Source: Plantactinospora endophytica
Lineage (GTDB): Bacteria; Actinomycetota; Actinomycetes; Mycobacteriales; Micromonosporaceae
Reading direction: 5' to 3'
Length of the DNA stretch: 64,000 nucleotides
Assembly (NCBI RefSeq): GCF_016862915.1
Contig: NZ_BONW01000016.1
Span: forward strand, 248,001-312,000
In this document: one piece after another, positions 1 through 7,786 of the stretch
Position numbering within the stretch: position 1 is the first letter of the stretch
How the letters are laid out: each line of letters begins with the position of its first letter
Made by a program: the position numbers and the translations under genes
The notes under the pieces: model-generated
Database searches by the model: none
Told to the model about the DNA's origin: nothing
The model's input: only the letters and a program-made list of their open reading frames with translations

Positions 1-2
1 CC

Positions 3-1013
3 GAAGCCTCGCACGAGGTGAAGACCGAGGACGGACGCGTCCTCGCGGCCTCGATCGCGGGCCCCGCGCGCGGCTGGCCGGTCTTCCTCCTGCACGGCAC
101 GCCCGGCAGCCGCACCGGTCCGCGACCCCGGGCCACTGTGCTGTTCCGACGCGGTGTGCGGCTGATCTCCTACGACCGGCCGGGCTACGGCGGTTCGAGC
201 CGGAAACCGGACCGTCGGGTCGCCGACGCCGTCGCCGACGTGGCCGCGATCGCCGACGACCTGGGGCTCGCGCGGTTCTCGGTGGTCGGCCGCTCGGGCG
301 GCGGCCCGCACGCCCTCGCCTGCGCAGCGCTGCTGCCCGACCGGATCCACCGGGTGGCCACCCTCGTCGGGATGGCCCCCGACGTCCCCGAGATCGACTG
401 GTTTTCCGGGATGACGCCGGAAAACGTCTCCGAGTTCGCCAAGGCGAGCGAGGCCGACGCGTCCGCGATCAACGAACGACTGCTGTTGAAGGCCCTGCGT
501 ACGGCCACCAACCCGCGCAGCCTGCTCGACCACCTGCTGCCGCAGATGACCGCCGCCGACCGGCTCGTGCTCAACGACGCGACGATCCGGGTCCTGCTGG
601 TCGACGCCTACGAGGAGGCCGTGCGCAGCGGACCGTACGGGTGGATCGACGACGTGCTGGCGCTGCGCCGCGACTGGGGCTTCCGGCTCGGTGCGATCAC
701 GGTGCCGGTCCGGGTCTGGCACGGCGTCGACGACAACTTCGCACCGGTCGCCCACGCGCGCTGGCTCGCGGGGCAGATTCCCGGCGCCCTGCTCGACCTG
801 CAACCCGACTCCGCCCACTTCAGCGCGATCGAGGTGCTGCCGGACATGCTGACCTGGCTGTCCAGCGACGTGCCGGCCCGGCCGGCGCCGGTCGACGCCG
901 ACCGGCAACGGTCAGACGGGCAGTGGTCAGAAGGGCTGCGGTCAGACGGGCAATGGTCAGAAGGGCAGCGGGTCGATGACGCGCGGCAGGAGCCGATTCT
1001 GCTTGATTGCTAG
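3..1013 (+). CDS. alpha/beta-fold hydrolase (5' end outside window)
   Basis: Cytoplasmic alpha/beta hydrolase; the substrate cannot be told from sequence. Counting from the GTG at 18, the HGTPGS oxyanion region lies at residues 26-31. The nucleophile elbow GRSGGG has Ser93, the probable acid is Asp238 in HGVDD, and the catalytic His267 is in DSAHF, so the triad looks complete. The frame stays open to the window edge (EASHEV before the GTG) and no ribosome binding site is visible for GTG 18, so the true start is probably upstream. The C-terminal 40 residues are not hydrolase-like: they come from a 15-bp tandem repeat that reads as SDGQWSEG units and overlaps the end of the convergent fxsT gene by 57 bp. 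The tail was probably acquired by repeat expansion. Confidence 0.85.
   Translation, partial: EASHEVKTEDGRVLAASIAGPARGWPVFLLHGTPGSRTGPRPRATVLFRRGVRLISYDRPGYGGSSRKPDRRVADAVADVAAIADDLGLARFSVVGRSGGGPHALACAALLPDRIHRVATLVGMAPDVPEIDWFSGMTPENVSEFAKASEADASAINERLLLKALRTATNPRSLLDHLLPQMTAADRLVLNDATIRVLLVDAYEEAVRSGPYGWIDDVLALRRDWGFRLGAITVPVRVWHGVDDNFAPVAHARWLAGQIPGALLDLQPDSAHFSAIEVLPDMLTWLSSDVPARPAPVDADRQRSDGQWSEGLRSDGQWSEGQRVDDARQEPILLDC
910..969. repeat. four tandem 15-bp units
   Basis: Four head-to-tail 15-bp units begin at 910, 925, 940 and 955, each opening GGTCAGA(C/A)GGGC. They form two nearly identical 30-bp pairs. They encode the C-terminal SDGQWSEG tail of the hydrolase on the plus strand, and the stop codon of fxsT (957-959) lies inside the last unit on the minus strand. 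This looks like slippage at a convergent gene junction. Confidence 0.85.
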
Positions 1014-4000
1014 CACCGACGGATGGGCCACGCCCACCCGGTCGGCGAGCTGCTGGCCGACCTCCTGCACGACGCCCTGGTCGGCGCGCCCGGCCCGCAC
1101 CTTGGTCAGTGCGATGTTGGCCAGGCAGCAGAGCGCGTCCGGGTGGTTGGCGCCGAGCGTCCGGGCGAAGCGCTCGACCGTACGCGTCAGGATCTCCAGC
1201 GCCTGCTCGGTCGACCCGCACTCGGCGGTGCAGATCCCGAGGTTCGTCTCGGCGGCCAGCGTGTAGGGATGGTCCACCCCGACGGCCTCGGCGAAGTCAC
1301 GCGCGGCCTCCTCGGCCAGCTTGCGCGCCTGGTGCGGCTCGCCCCCGCCCAGCACCGCCATCGCCATGTTGTTCAGGCAGACCAGCGTGTGCGGATGCTT
1401 CGCGCCGAAGTTGCTCCGGTAGGCGTCGTACACCGCCCGCAGTTCCGAGGTGGCGAGGTCGTTGCCGAGTCCGAGCAGCGTGATGGAGCGACTCAACCGG
1501 CAGGCCAGGGTGTCGGGGGCGTACGGGAACTTGTCGCTGAGCCGGTCGTAGGCGTGGTCGAAGAGTTCGTTCGCCTCGTCCAGGTGGCCGGAGCTGCGCA
1601 GCGAGATGGCCAGGTTCACCTCGGCGTTCAGCGTGCCCCGGGATTCCGCGGACAGTTCCTCGGCGTAGAGGTTGGCGACCATCCGCAGCAGGTGCACGGA
1701 GCGCTCGTACTCGCCGCCCTCGCGCAGGTCGCGGCCGACGGCGCCGAGCGAGTGCAGGGTGTTCGGATGCCGTTCGCCGAGGACGCCCTGACGTCCCTTG
1801 TGTGCCTGGTCGTCGAGCTTGAGCGCCTGCCGGTAGTCCCCGATCAGCCGGTACGACGTGGCGAGGTTGTTCAGCGCGGCCAACGTCCGGGCGTGCCGCT
1901 CGCCGAAGAGGTCCTGCCAGGCCGCGTAGGTGACCTGGTCGCGCTTGAGCGCGTCGTGGTAGTGCCCCAGCCCGCGCAGGTCACCGGCGACGCTGCCGGC
2001 GGTGATCAACGTTAGCGGATGGTCCGCGCCGAGGAGTTCCTGCTGTTCGGCGAGGACCTGCTCGTCGAGCGTGCGGGACTTCTCGAAGTCACCCATGCTG
2101 CGCAGCAGGTTTGCCATGTTGAAGCGCAGGTGCAGCAGTTGGCCGCGCAACGTCTGGCGTACGTCGTCGAGGGTCTGGTCGTCGGCCTCCATCCGGGTCA
2201 GCCGGTCGACCCACACCTGCTCGGTCTGGCGGGCACGTTCCAGACCACGGTGGAAGTCGCCGTTCACCCAGAGGTAGCGCACCCGGTCGATCAGCAACTG
2301 CCGGACCGCCGGATCCTCGCACTCGACCGCGCCGGACCGTTCCAGGTGCGGCCACAGGATGCGGAACCGGGGCCAGGTTTCCGGGTCCTCGACCTCGCCG
2401 CCGGGCCGGGACCGGGCCAGGATGAGGTGTACCTGGTGCCGGGCCTCCCGGACGTCCTCTTCGGACATTCGGGACCGGACGACGTACTGCACGAGTCGGT
2501 GCACCGAGATCCGGCCGCCGGAGATCTCGCCGCCGGGCCGCTCGGCGCGCGGTTCGACCCGGGCGAGGGCGAGGCGGTTGATCTCCTGCACCATCCGGCC
2601 CCGGAGCAGCCGTTCGGTGAGGCTCGGGTCGTACGGGGTCAGGGCCTGCGCCATCTCCTCGCCGTAGATGAGGTCGAGGGCGACCGCCGTGTCCATCAGG
2701 GAACAGAGTTGCAGCAGCCGGTACGCGGCGATCGACCGCTCCCTCAGCCGGTTCAGCGAGACGTCCCAGATGACCTGCACCGACCGTGCCTGGACCTGCT
2801 CGTCCGACGCATGTTCCGCGCCGGACTGTGCCGGCAGCGGGATCTTCTCCGGGCCGCGTTCCTCGATGTCCTGCACCAGCGAGGCGACCGGGTAGTTCGT
2901 CTCGGCGAGGAAGGCCGCCGCGGCGGCGACCACGATGGGCAGGTCGCCGAGCAGTTCGGCGAGTCGGTTCGCCTCCGGCGTCGACATCGTCGGGGTACGG
3001 CTGCGGAAGTGCGCGATGCTCTCACGCCGCTCGAAGACGTCGACCGGAATCGTCCGGGCCCGGTCGCCCCAGGACGGAACCCGCGAGGTGACCAGGACAT
3101 GGCCCGGTCCGGTGGGCAGGAACTGCCCGACCCGGTCGAGGTCCTCCGCGTTGTCGAAGACCAGCAACCACCGCTTGTGCGGCATGCCCCGGTTCAGCGC
3201 GTCGAGCACCGCCCGGGCGTTCTCCGGCGCGGCGGCGCTCAGCGGTACGCCGAGCCGTCGGCCGAGGTCGTGCAGATGCTGGTCGATGAAGGTCACCGGC
3301 TCGGCGGTGATCCACCAGATCAGGTCGTACGCGGAGCGGAACCGGTGCGCGTACTCCAGGGCGATCTGGGTCTTGCCGATCCCGCCCATGCCCTGGAGGG
3401 TGACCGGCTGCGCGCCGGAGAGGACGATCGCACCACCGCTGCCCAGTTGCCGGCGTAGCGTGCGGAGTTCGTTCTCGCGACCGGTGAACCGGGTGTTGCG
3501 GGGTTCGAGGTTGGACACGATCGGCTCGTCGGCCGGAAATCGCGGTGCGCCCTGGTGCACCTGCGGGGCCAGGCTGACCTCCGACCGGCCGACGAGTCGC
3601 AGTACCGCCTCGACGGCGACGGACTCGGTGAGACCGGAGATGAAGATCGACTGGTTCGTGGAGACGCGCTGGACCGGCGGGATGTCCGCCACGTACACCG
3701 CCAAAGCGCTGCGCGGTGCGCCCAGCGGTGACAACTGGAGGGTGGCGTCGGCGGTGGCCCAGTCCGACATGATCAGCAGGTCGCGGCAGCCCGACGTGTC
3801 GGCCCGGGGATCGGCGGTCGGGTCGACGACCCGTACGCCCGCCGCGTTGAGCACGTGGCCGAGCCATTCCGCCCACACGGCGTCCTCGTCCGTGTACCGC
3901 AGCGCGATGTCCGACTCGGCCACCACGATCCGACGCTCGAACTGAGCGTTGACGGCGCGCCGCAGCGACGGTTCGATGGGCGGCATCTCGGTGACCACGC

Positions 4001-4910
4001 CCTCGGTCAGCTCCGCCGTCAACAACTCGTACGCGGCGAGCAGCGTGCCGGGGGTGTGCGGCGAGTCGCCGAACGTCGCGAGCACCTCCTCGTAGGCGTA
4101 GTACGCCTGGTAGGGCACGTGGACGCGGCTCCAGTACCGGTCCCGCTCGGTCTGGCTGCCGAACGTCGGGATGTCGCCGAACCGCTGCTGGGCCACCGTC
4201 CGCCCGGCCTCGGCCTTGACCTTCTCCGCCGGGTCCAGCCGCATCGGCACGGGCAGGATGCGGATCTCCGGTTTCTGCGCCAGGACGAGTTGGGCGACCG
4301 TGGCGGCACCGTCGATGCCCTGCTCGTTGAGGGTGAAGCAGTCGACGAGGACGTCGGGCAGCTCGATGGTGCAGATGTCGGCGACGTCGCTGTAGCCGGT
4401 GCGGCTGTCGATCAGGGTGTAGTCGTACTGCTCCTTCATCGCGGTACGGAGGGCGTGGAAGAACGCCTCACCGCCCTGCTTCTCGTAGAAGTCGTCCCAG
4501 TCGACCCCGGCGAGCAACTTGGCGTAGTCCTTGCTCAGTTTGCCCGCCGGCAGGAGATCGAGTTTCCCGCCGTCCGGGAACGCCGGCCACTCCAGCGTGA
4601 TGACCCGGTCCGTGAGGTCGACGTACTCGGCGACGTCGGGCTCGGGCCGGCCGCCGAGCTGGCGCATCTTCGCGTTCTGGAAATCCTGGATCAGCCCGAT
4701 CACGCCCCGGTTCGTCCGGATGTCCCGCCGGCCGGCGAACAGTGCGAAGTATCGGTGCAGGCCCGGTGATTCGAGGTCCCAGTCCACCGCCAGGACACGC
4801 TTGCCGCTCGACGCGAGGATCCAGGCCACGTTGGCCAGCGCCATGGTGCGCCCGGTGCCGCCCTTGAACGAGTAGAACGTGACGACCTTGCCGGTCGGTT
4901 CTTCAGTCAT
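957..4910 (-). CDS. fxsT: FxSxx-COOH system TPR protein FxsT (ParA-like / TIR-like / NB-ARC / TPR)
   Basis: A 1317-residue protein and the last gene of the FxSxx-COOH operon. Residues 1-300 are a ParA/MinD-type P-loop ATPase with a deviant Walker A (KGGTGRT, residues 16-22) followed by VDWDLESPG. Residues about 330-440 resemble a degenerate TIR-like fold (AVWAEWLGHVLNAAG). An NB-ARC NTPase follows, with Walker A GMGGIGKT (507-514) and a Walker B-like LLVFDNAEDLD. The C-terminal half is TPR repeats. ATG 4908-4910 overlaps the fxsC stop (ATGA). The family is known as a constant partner of FxsA/FxsB; its job is not established. The layout, two nucleotide switches plus TPRs, resembles STAND signalling proteins, so a sensor or scaffold role is inferred. 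It could also be called an AfsR-like ATPase. Confidence 0.9.
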   Translation of the reverse strand: MTEEPTGKVVTFYSFKGGTGRTMALANVAWILASSGKRVLAVDWDLESPGLHRYFALFAGRRDIRTNRGVIGLIQDFQNAKMRQLGGRPEPDVAEYVDLTDRVITLEWPAFPDGGKLDLLPAGKLSKDYAKLLAGVDWDDFYEKQGGEAFFHALRTAMKEQYDYTLIDSRTGYSDVADICTIELPDVLVDCFTLNEQGIDGAATVAQLVLAQKPEIRILPVPMRLDPAEKVKAEAGRTVAQQRFGDIPTFGSQTERDRYWSRVHVPYQAYYAYEEVLATFGDSPHTPGTLLAAYELLTAELTEGVVTEMPPIEPSLRRAVNAQFERRIVVAESDIALRYTDEDAVWAEWLGHVLNAAGVRVVDPTADPRADTSGCRDLLIMSDWATADATLQLSPLGAPRSALAVYVADIPPVQRVSTNQSIFISGLTESVAVEAVLRLVGRSEVSLAPQVHQGAPRFPADEPIVSNLEPRNTRFTGRENELRTLRRQLGSGGAIVLSGAQPVTLQGMGGIGKTQIALEYAHRFRSAYDLIWWITAEPVTFIDQHLHDLGRRLGVPLSAAAPENARAVLDALNRGMPHKRWLLVFDNAEDLDRVGQFLPTGPGHVLVTSRVPSWGDRARTIPVDVFERRESIAHFRSRTPTMSTPEANRLAELLGDLPIVVAAAAAFLAETNYPVASLVQDIEERGPEKIPLPAQSGAEHASDEQVQARSVQVIWDVSLNRLRERSIAAYRLLQLCSLMDTAVALDLIYGEEMAQALTPYDPSLTERLLRGRMVQEINRLALARVEPRAERPGGEISGGRISVHRLVQYVVRSRMSEEDVREARHQVHLILARSRPGGEVEDPETWPRFRILWPHLERSGAVECEDPAVRQLLIDRVRYLWVNGDFHRGLERARQTEQVWVDRLTRMEADDQTLDDVRQTLRGQLLHLRFNMANLLRSMGDFEKSRTLDEQVLAEQQELLGADHPLTLITAGSVAGDLRGLGHYHDALKRDQVTYAAWQDLFGERHARTLAALNNLATSYRLIGDYRQALKLDDQAHKGRQGVLGERHPNTLHSLGAVGRDLREGGEYERSVHLLRMVANLYAEELSAESRGTLNAEVNLAISLRSSGHLDEANELFDHAYDRLSDKFPYAPDTLACRLSRSITLLGLGNDLATSELRAVYDAYRSNFGAKHPHTLVCLNNMAMAVLGGGEPHQARKLAEEAARDFAEAVGVDHPYTLAAETNLGICTAECGSTEQALEILTRTVERFARTLGANHPDALCCLANIALTKVRAGRADQGVVQEVGQQLADRVGVAHPSVLAIKQNRLLPRVIDPLPF

Positions 4911-6139
4911 CGGTCATCGCCTTCCATCGCGGAATGGCTGGGTTCGCTACCGCCCAGCCGCCGCCGGCCCGGATAGGTGCTGGGCATCTCGTTGAAGAAA
5001 CGGCGCCGGGCCCGGGCCACGAGCGTGGGCATGACGTCCATGAACCGGTCGAATCCTTCGGCCGCCGCGACTGCCGGGTCGGCCCCGGCGTCGATGAGCA
5101 TAGCGACGGCTGCCGCCCGCGCCGCCGCGGCGCGCGTTGCCGTCGTCCCGTCGTCCCGGTCGGTGACCGCCAGCGGGACGACCCAGGGCGGCATCCGCTT
5201 GAGCAGAGCCAGCAGGGCCGCCGCGCCGCGCCGGTCGGCCGCCAGCCACGCGTCGACCAGCAGGATGGCCGGCTTGTGCTGCCACAGGTACCGGACGGCG
5301 GGTACGGCGGTCACCGTCGCGTTGACGTCGAGCCGCTCGGTCACGTACGTCGCCTGCCGGGCGATCGGAACGGGGCGGGTCGAGGCGAACGGTGCCCAGC
5401 CGACGGCCTCGCTCGCGTACGCGGCCGGATCGCCGCCCGGTGGCGCCTGCTCGGCGTTCGGGGCGAACACGGCGATCACGAAATCCGCGGTCTCCGGTGC
5501 GACCGGATCCGACTCCGCCGGGCCCGACACCGCCGACGGCCCGATCGGCGACCGCTCCGCCACCTCGACGATCCGCTGGGCCAGTCGCTCCACCACCCGT
5601 TCGTACGCCGCGCGGTACTCCGACACCCCGTCGCCGTCGTCGGCCTCGTCGGCCCGGACCACGTCGCAGAGCGCGCCCAGCCCCATCGCCTCGTACTCGG
5701 GGATCTCCGCGCCGAGATCCTCGACACCGTCGGCCGGCGGCGGCATGCCGGCCGGGAACGGCATCCAGAGCACCGGCTGGATGTGCCGCGCCGGATCGGC
5801 GTGCGCGGCGCGGATCCGCTCCTCGAAGGACCGGTGTTCGCGCCGGGTGAACAACCCGGTGACATAGCGCGGCGAGTAGAGGGCCACCAGCACCTCGGCC
5901 TCGCCGAGGGCGCGGCCGACCGCGGTCGCCCAGTCCCGTCCGGGCTCCAGGGTCTTGTCGTAGAGGCCGATCCGGCGGGTGGCGTCGGTGGCGTGCCGGC
6001 CGACCCCGGCGACCAGGTCGGCGAAGAAGCGGTCGACCAGCGGATCGCTCCGGGAGGGGCCGCCCTCGGCCGGCGGGACCTGTGCGTAGCTGACGAAGAA
6101 GTAGGCACCGGACGAGCCGGAGCCGGCCGGCGCGGTCAT
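4907..6139 (-). CDS. fxsC: TIR-like protein FxsC
   Basis: 410 residues, start ATG 6137-6139 overlapping the stop of the upstream TIR-like gene (ATGA). The N-terminal half is TIR-like: a beta strand with YFFVSYAQ near residue 13, then DKTLEPGRDWATAVG and VLVALYSPRYVTGLFTRRE, the usual order of strands and helices in FxsC proteins. The second half (from about residue 245) begins DFVIAVFAPNAEQAP and is the extra C-terminal domain of this family. A Glu follows the TRR of the TIR-like part (TRREH), but without a structure I cannot say whether NAD-hydrolase residues are intact. Known only as a partner of FxSxx-COOH peptides; the substrate is unknown. An open frame extends to 6871 but overlaps the upstream gene in another frame, so the later start is chosen. 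Confidence 0.88.
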   Translation of the reverse strand: MTAPAGSGSSGAYFFVSYAQVPPAEGGPSRSDPLVDRFFADLVAGVGRHATDATRRIGLYDKTLEPGRDWATAVGRALGEAEVLVALYSPRYVTGLFTRREHRSFEERIRAAHADPARHIQPVLWMPFPAGMPPPADGVEDLGAEIPEYEAMGLGALCDVVRADEADDGDGVSEYRAAYERVVERLAQRIVEVAERSPIGPSAVSGPAESDPVAPETADFVIAVFAPNAEQAPPGGDPAAYASEAVGWAPFASTRPVPIARQATYVTERLDVNATVTAVPAVRYLWQHKPAILLVDAWLAADRRGAAALLALLKRMPPWVVPLAVTDRDDGTTATRAAAARAAAVAMLIDAGADPAVAAAEGFDRFMDVMPTLVARARRRFFNEMPSTYPGRRRLGGSEPSHSAMEGDDR

Positions 6140-6885
6140 GACGCGTCGTCCGCGAACGACCGGCGCAGGTCCGCCGTTGACGTGTCGGTCGTGGGGCTCA
6201 CCCGCAGGGCGGCGCAGGTGTCCTGGATCTGGCGGGCCAGCGCCCACACCACCGCCCGGTACGCGCCCGGATTGACGTCCGACATCCCCAGGATCCCTTC
6301 GGACTCGTAGAGCTGGATGTGCTCCCGGGGCACCACGGGTGACGGGGTGAACCGCTGCACCTTGGACACCGTCGACGGCCCCGGTTCGTCGATCGGCGTC
6401 CACAGCACCGGGATGATCGCGGTGGCGAACGGCCCCCGGGCCGACCCGGGATGTTGACTGACCGTCCGGCGGGCGAAGAAGTCCCATTCCATCGGGCACC
6501 ACTCGCTGCGTTCCAGGTAGGGCGGCGACAGCAGTGCGACGAACGCCCGCGCCCGGCCGAGGTTGCGCAGCAGTTCGTCGCTCCACAGGTGCCCGGCCTC
6601 CATGCGGATGTCCATGAAGCCCGCCTCCTCGCCGGCCCGCAACGGCAGCATCTGCCGTACCCGGTCGCTCAGGTCGGCGTACAACTGCCGGACTCCGCTG
6701 TTCGGGTCGGTCAGGCCACCGCCGGAACGTGGCGACGGTGCCTTGGCACGGGCGTAGCTGAGGAAGAAGGCCGGGCCGGACTGCGGGCCGATCTCCGCCG
6801 GATGGGCGGCCGCGACCGGACTCAGGGACCGCTGCGGGTTCGCATCCGTACGCGGCGGACTCGACCACCACCGTCGCCGGTTCAT
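6136..6885 (-). CDS. TIR-like protein, FxsC paralogue without the C-terminal domain
   Basis: 249 residues. Start ATG 6883-6885 overlaps the acyltransferase stop (ATGA). It has the same TIR-like layout as its downstream neighbour: AFFLSYAR near residue 40, a helix with GFMDIRMEAGHLWSDELL, then FVALLSPPYLERSEWCPMEW (WCPMEW matches the conserved C/W-E stretch of bacterial TIR-like domains), and RVSP near the end. It is about 160 residues shorter than fxsC and lacks that gene's second domain. Two TIR-like proteins side by side suggest a heteromer or two outputs, but this is inference. The N-terminal 35 residues look disordered. Confidence 0.85.
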   Translation of the reverse strand: MNRRRWWSSPPRTDANPQRSLSPVAAAHPAEIGPQSGPAFFLSYARAKAPSPRSGGGLTDPNSGVRQLYADLSDRVRQMLPLRAGEEAGFMDIRMEAGHLWSDELLRNLGRARAFVALLSPPYLERSEWCPMEWDFFARRTVSQHPGSARGPFATAIIPVLWTPIDEPGPSTVSKVQRFTPSPVVPREHIQLYESEGILGMSDVNPGAYRAVVWALARQIQDTCAALRVSPTTDTSTADLRRSFADDAS

Positions 6886-7715
6886 CCGGCCGCCCCGGCG
6901 TCGGCCGGGCCCGATCCGGGCCGGTAGCGCCTCATCCAGCGGGCGGCGAAGTCGACGGCCGCCCGGATCGGGAACGCCATCGCCCGAGCGGCACCGACCC
7001 GGCCGTCGGCGACGACGGTCTCCCGGGTGAAGTCCGCGCCGAGCGCCTCGAAGTCACCGTCGTCGAGCCGGATGTCGGTGAACCGGAGCGGCTGCCGGCC
7101 GGAGGACCCCTGGACGAAGCAGTCGTACTCGCGGACCGGCACGGACCCGCCCATCCGGTATTCGCCGAGGTGGAAGGCGGTGCACCGGTCGAACCCGACA
7201 CCGAGGAGCAGCACCTGGGCGCCGGCCGCGTAGAGGGCCTGGAGTGGAGACCGCTCGCCGAGGTGGCAGTCGGAGTCGTGCACCGCCATCCAGCCGGCGG
7301 CGGCCGGGCCGACAGCCGCGAACGAGGTCTGCGGATGTGTCGACCGGACCGAGTCCGGCCTGCGGCGGACGTACTCGGCAAAGACGCCCATGCCGTTCGA
7401 CGGCGTCTCCGCCGGATCGAAGCCGGGCATTTTCCGGATGTGCCGTTCGACGCCGGCCCGGTCCAGCCCCGCCGTCGCGGTGACGAAATCGCGGCTGCTC
7501 AGTGAATTGTTCGCGGTGTGCGTCGGTACGACCACGGTGGTGTGTGGACCGGCCGCGCTACGGATGGCGGAGAACAGCGTCGCCGCGCCGTCGGGCAGGT
7601 GGCCGAGCTGTCGGAGGGAGGAGTGAACCAGAATGCCCGGCGTGTCGGCGATTCCCAGCCGGCCGAGGTCTGCGGCTAACCCGGCAGCGTCCGGTCCACT
7701 GCGATCCGATGCCAT
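6882..7715 (-). CDS. AAC(3)-family acyltransferase in the FxSxx-COOH operon
   Basis: 277 residues with the whole aminoglycoside 3-N-acetyltransferase fold: ILVHSSLRQLG near the N-terminus, VVVPTHTANNS, TPSNGMGVFAEYVRR, RSTHPQTSFAAVG, and LLLGVGFDRCTAFHLGEY. The family uses acetyl-CoA to acylate amines. Inside a RiPP operon it more likely modifies the peptide or a partner than an antibiotic, but that is inference. A GTG at 7788-7790 would give a 4-nt overlap with the upstream gene. The 25 codons between it and ATG 7713-7715 are poor in G/C at the third position, so the ATG is preferred. The resulting 71-nt gap is the only real gap in the operon. The stop overlaps the next start (ATGA). Confidence 0.86.
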   Translation of the reverse strand: MASDRSGPDAAGLAADLGRLGIADTPGILVHSSLRQLGHLPDGAATLFSAIRSAAGPHTTVVVPTHTANNSLSSRDFVTATAGLDRAGVERHIRKMPGFDPAETPSNGMGVFAEYVRRRPDSVRSTHPQTSFAAVGPAAAGWMAVHDSDCHLGERSPLQALYAAGAQVLLLGVGFDRCTAFHLGEYRMGGSVPVREYDCFVQGSSGRQPLRFTDIRLDDGDFEALGADFTRETVVADGRVGAARAMAFPIRAAVDFAARWMRRYRPGSGPADAGAAG

Positions 7716-7786
7716 TGTCCCGCCATCCTGACCGGCATGAGCGCAATTCACCGCTGCGCGCGTCCCTACAGATCGTTTTGCTGGAT

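Noticed and set aside
2019-3458. Long open frame (479 codons) opposite fxsT
   Set aside because: It is antisense to a strongly supported gene, has no domain, and arises from high GC at third positions.
6140-6871. N-terminal extension of fxsC to 6871
   Set aside because: It overlaps the upstream TIR-like gene in another frame, while ATG 6139 gives the usual 4-nt overlap and the expected family N-terminus.
6882-7715. Calling the AAC(3)-family gene an antibiotic resistance gene
   Set aside because: Its operon context is a RiPP pathway; resistance is not supported by sequence alone.
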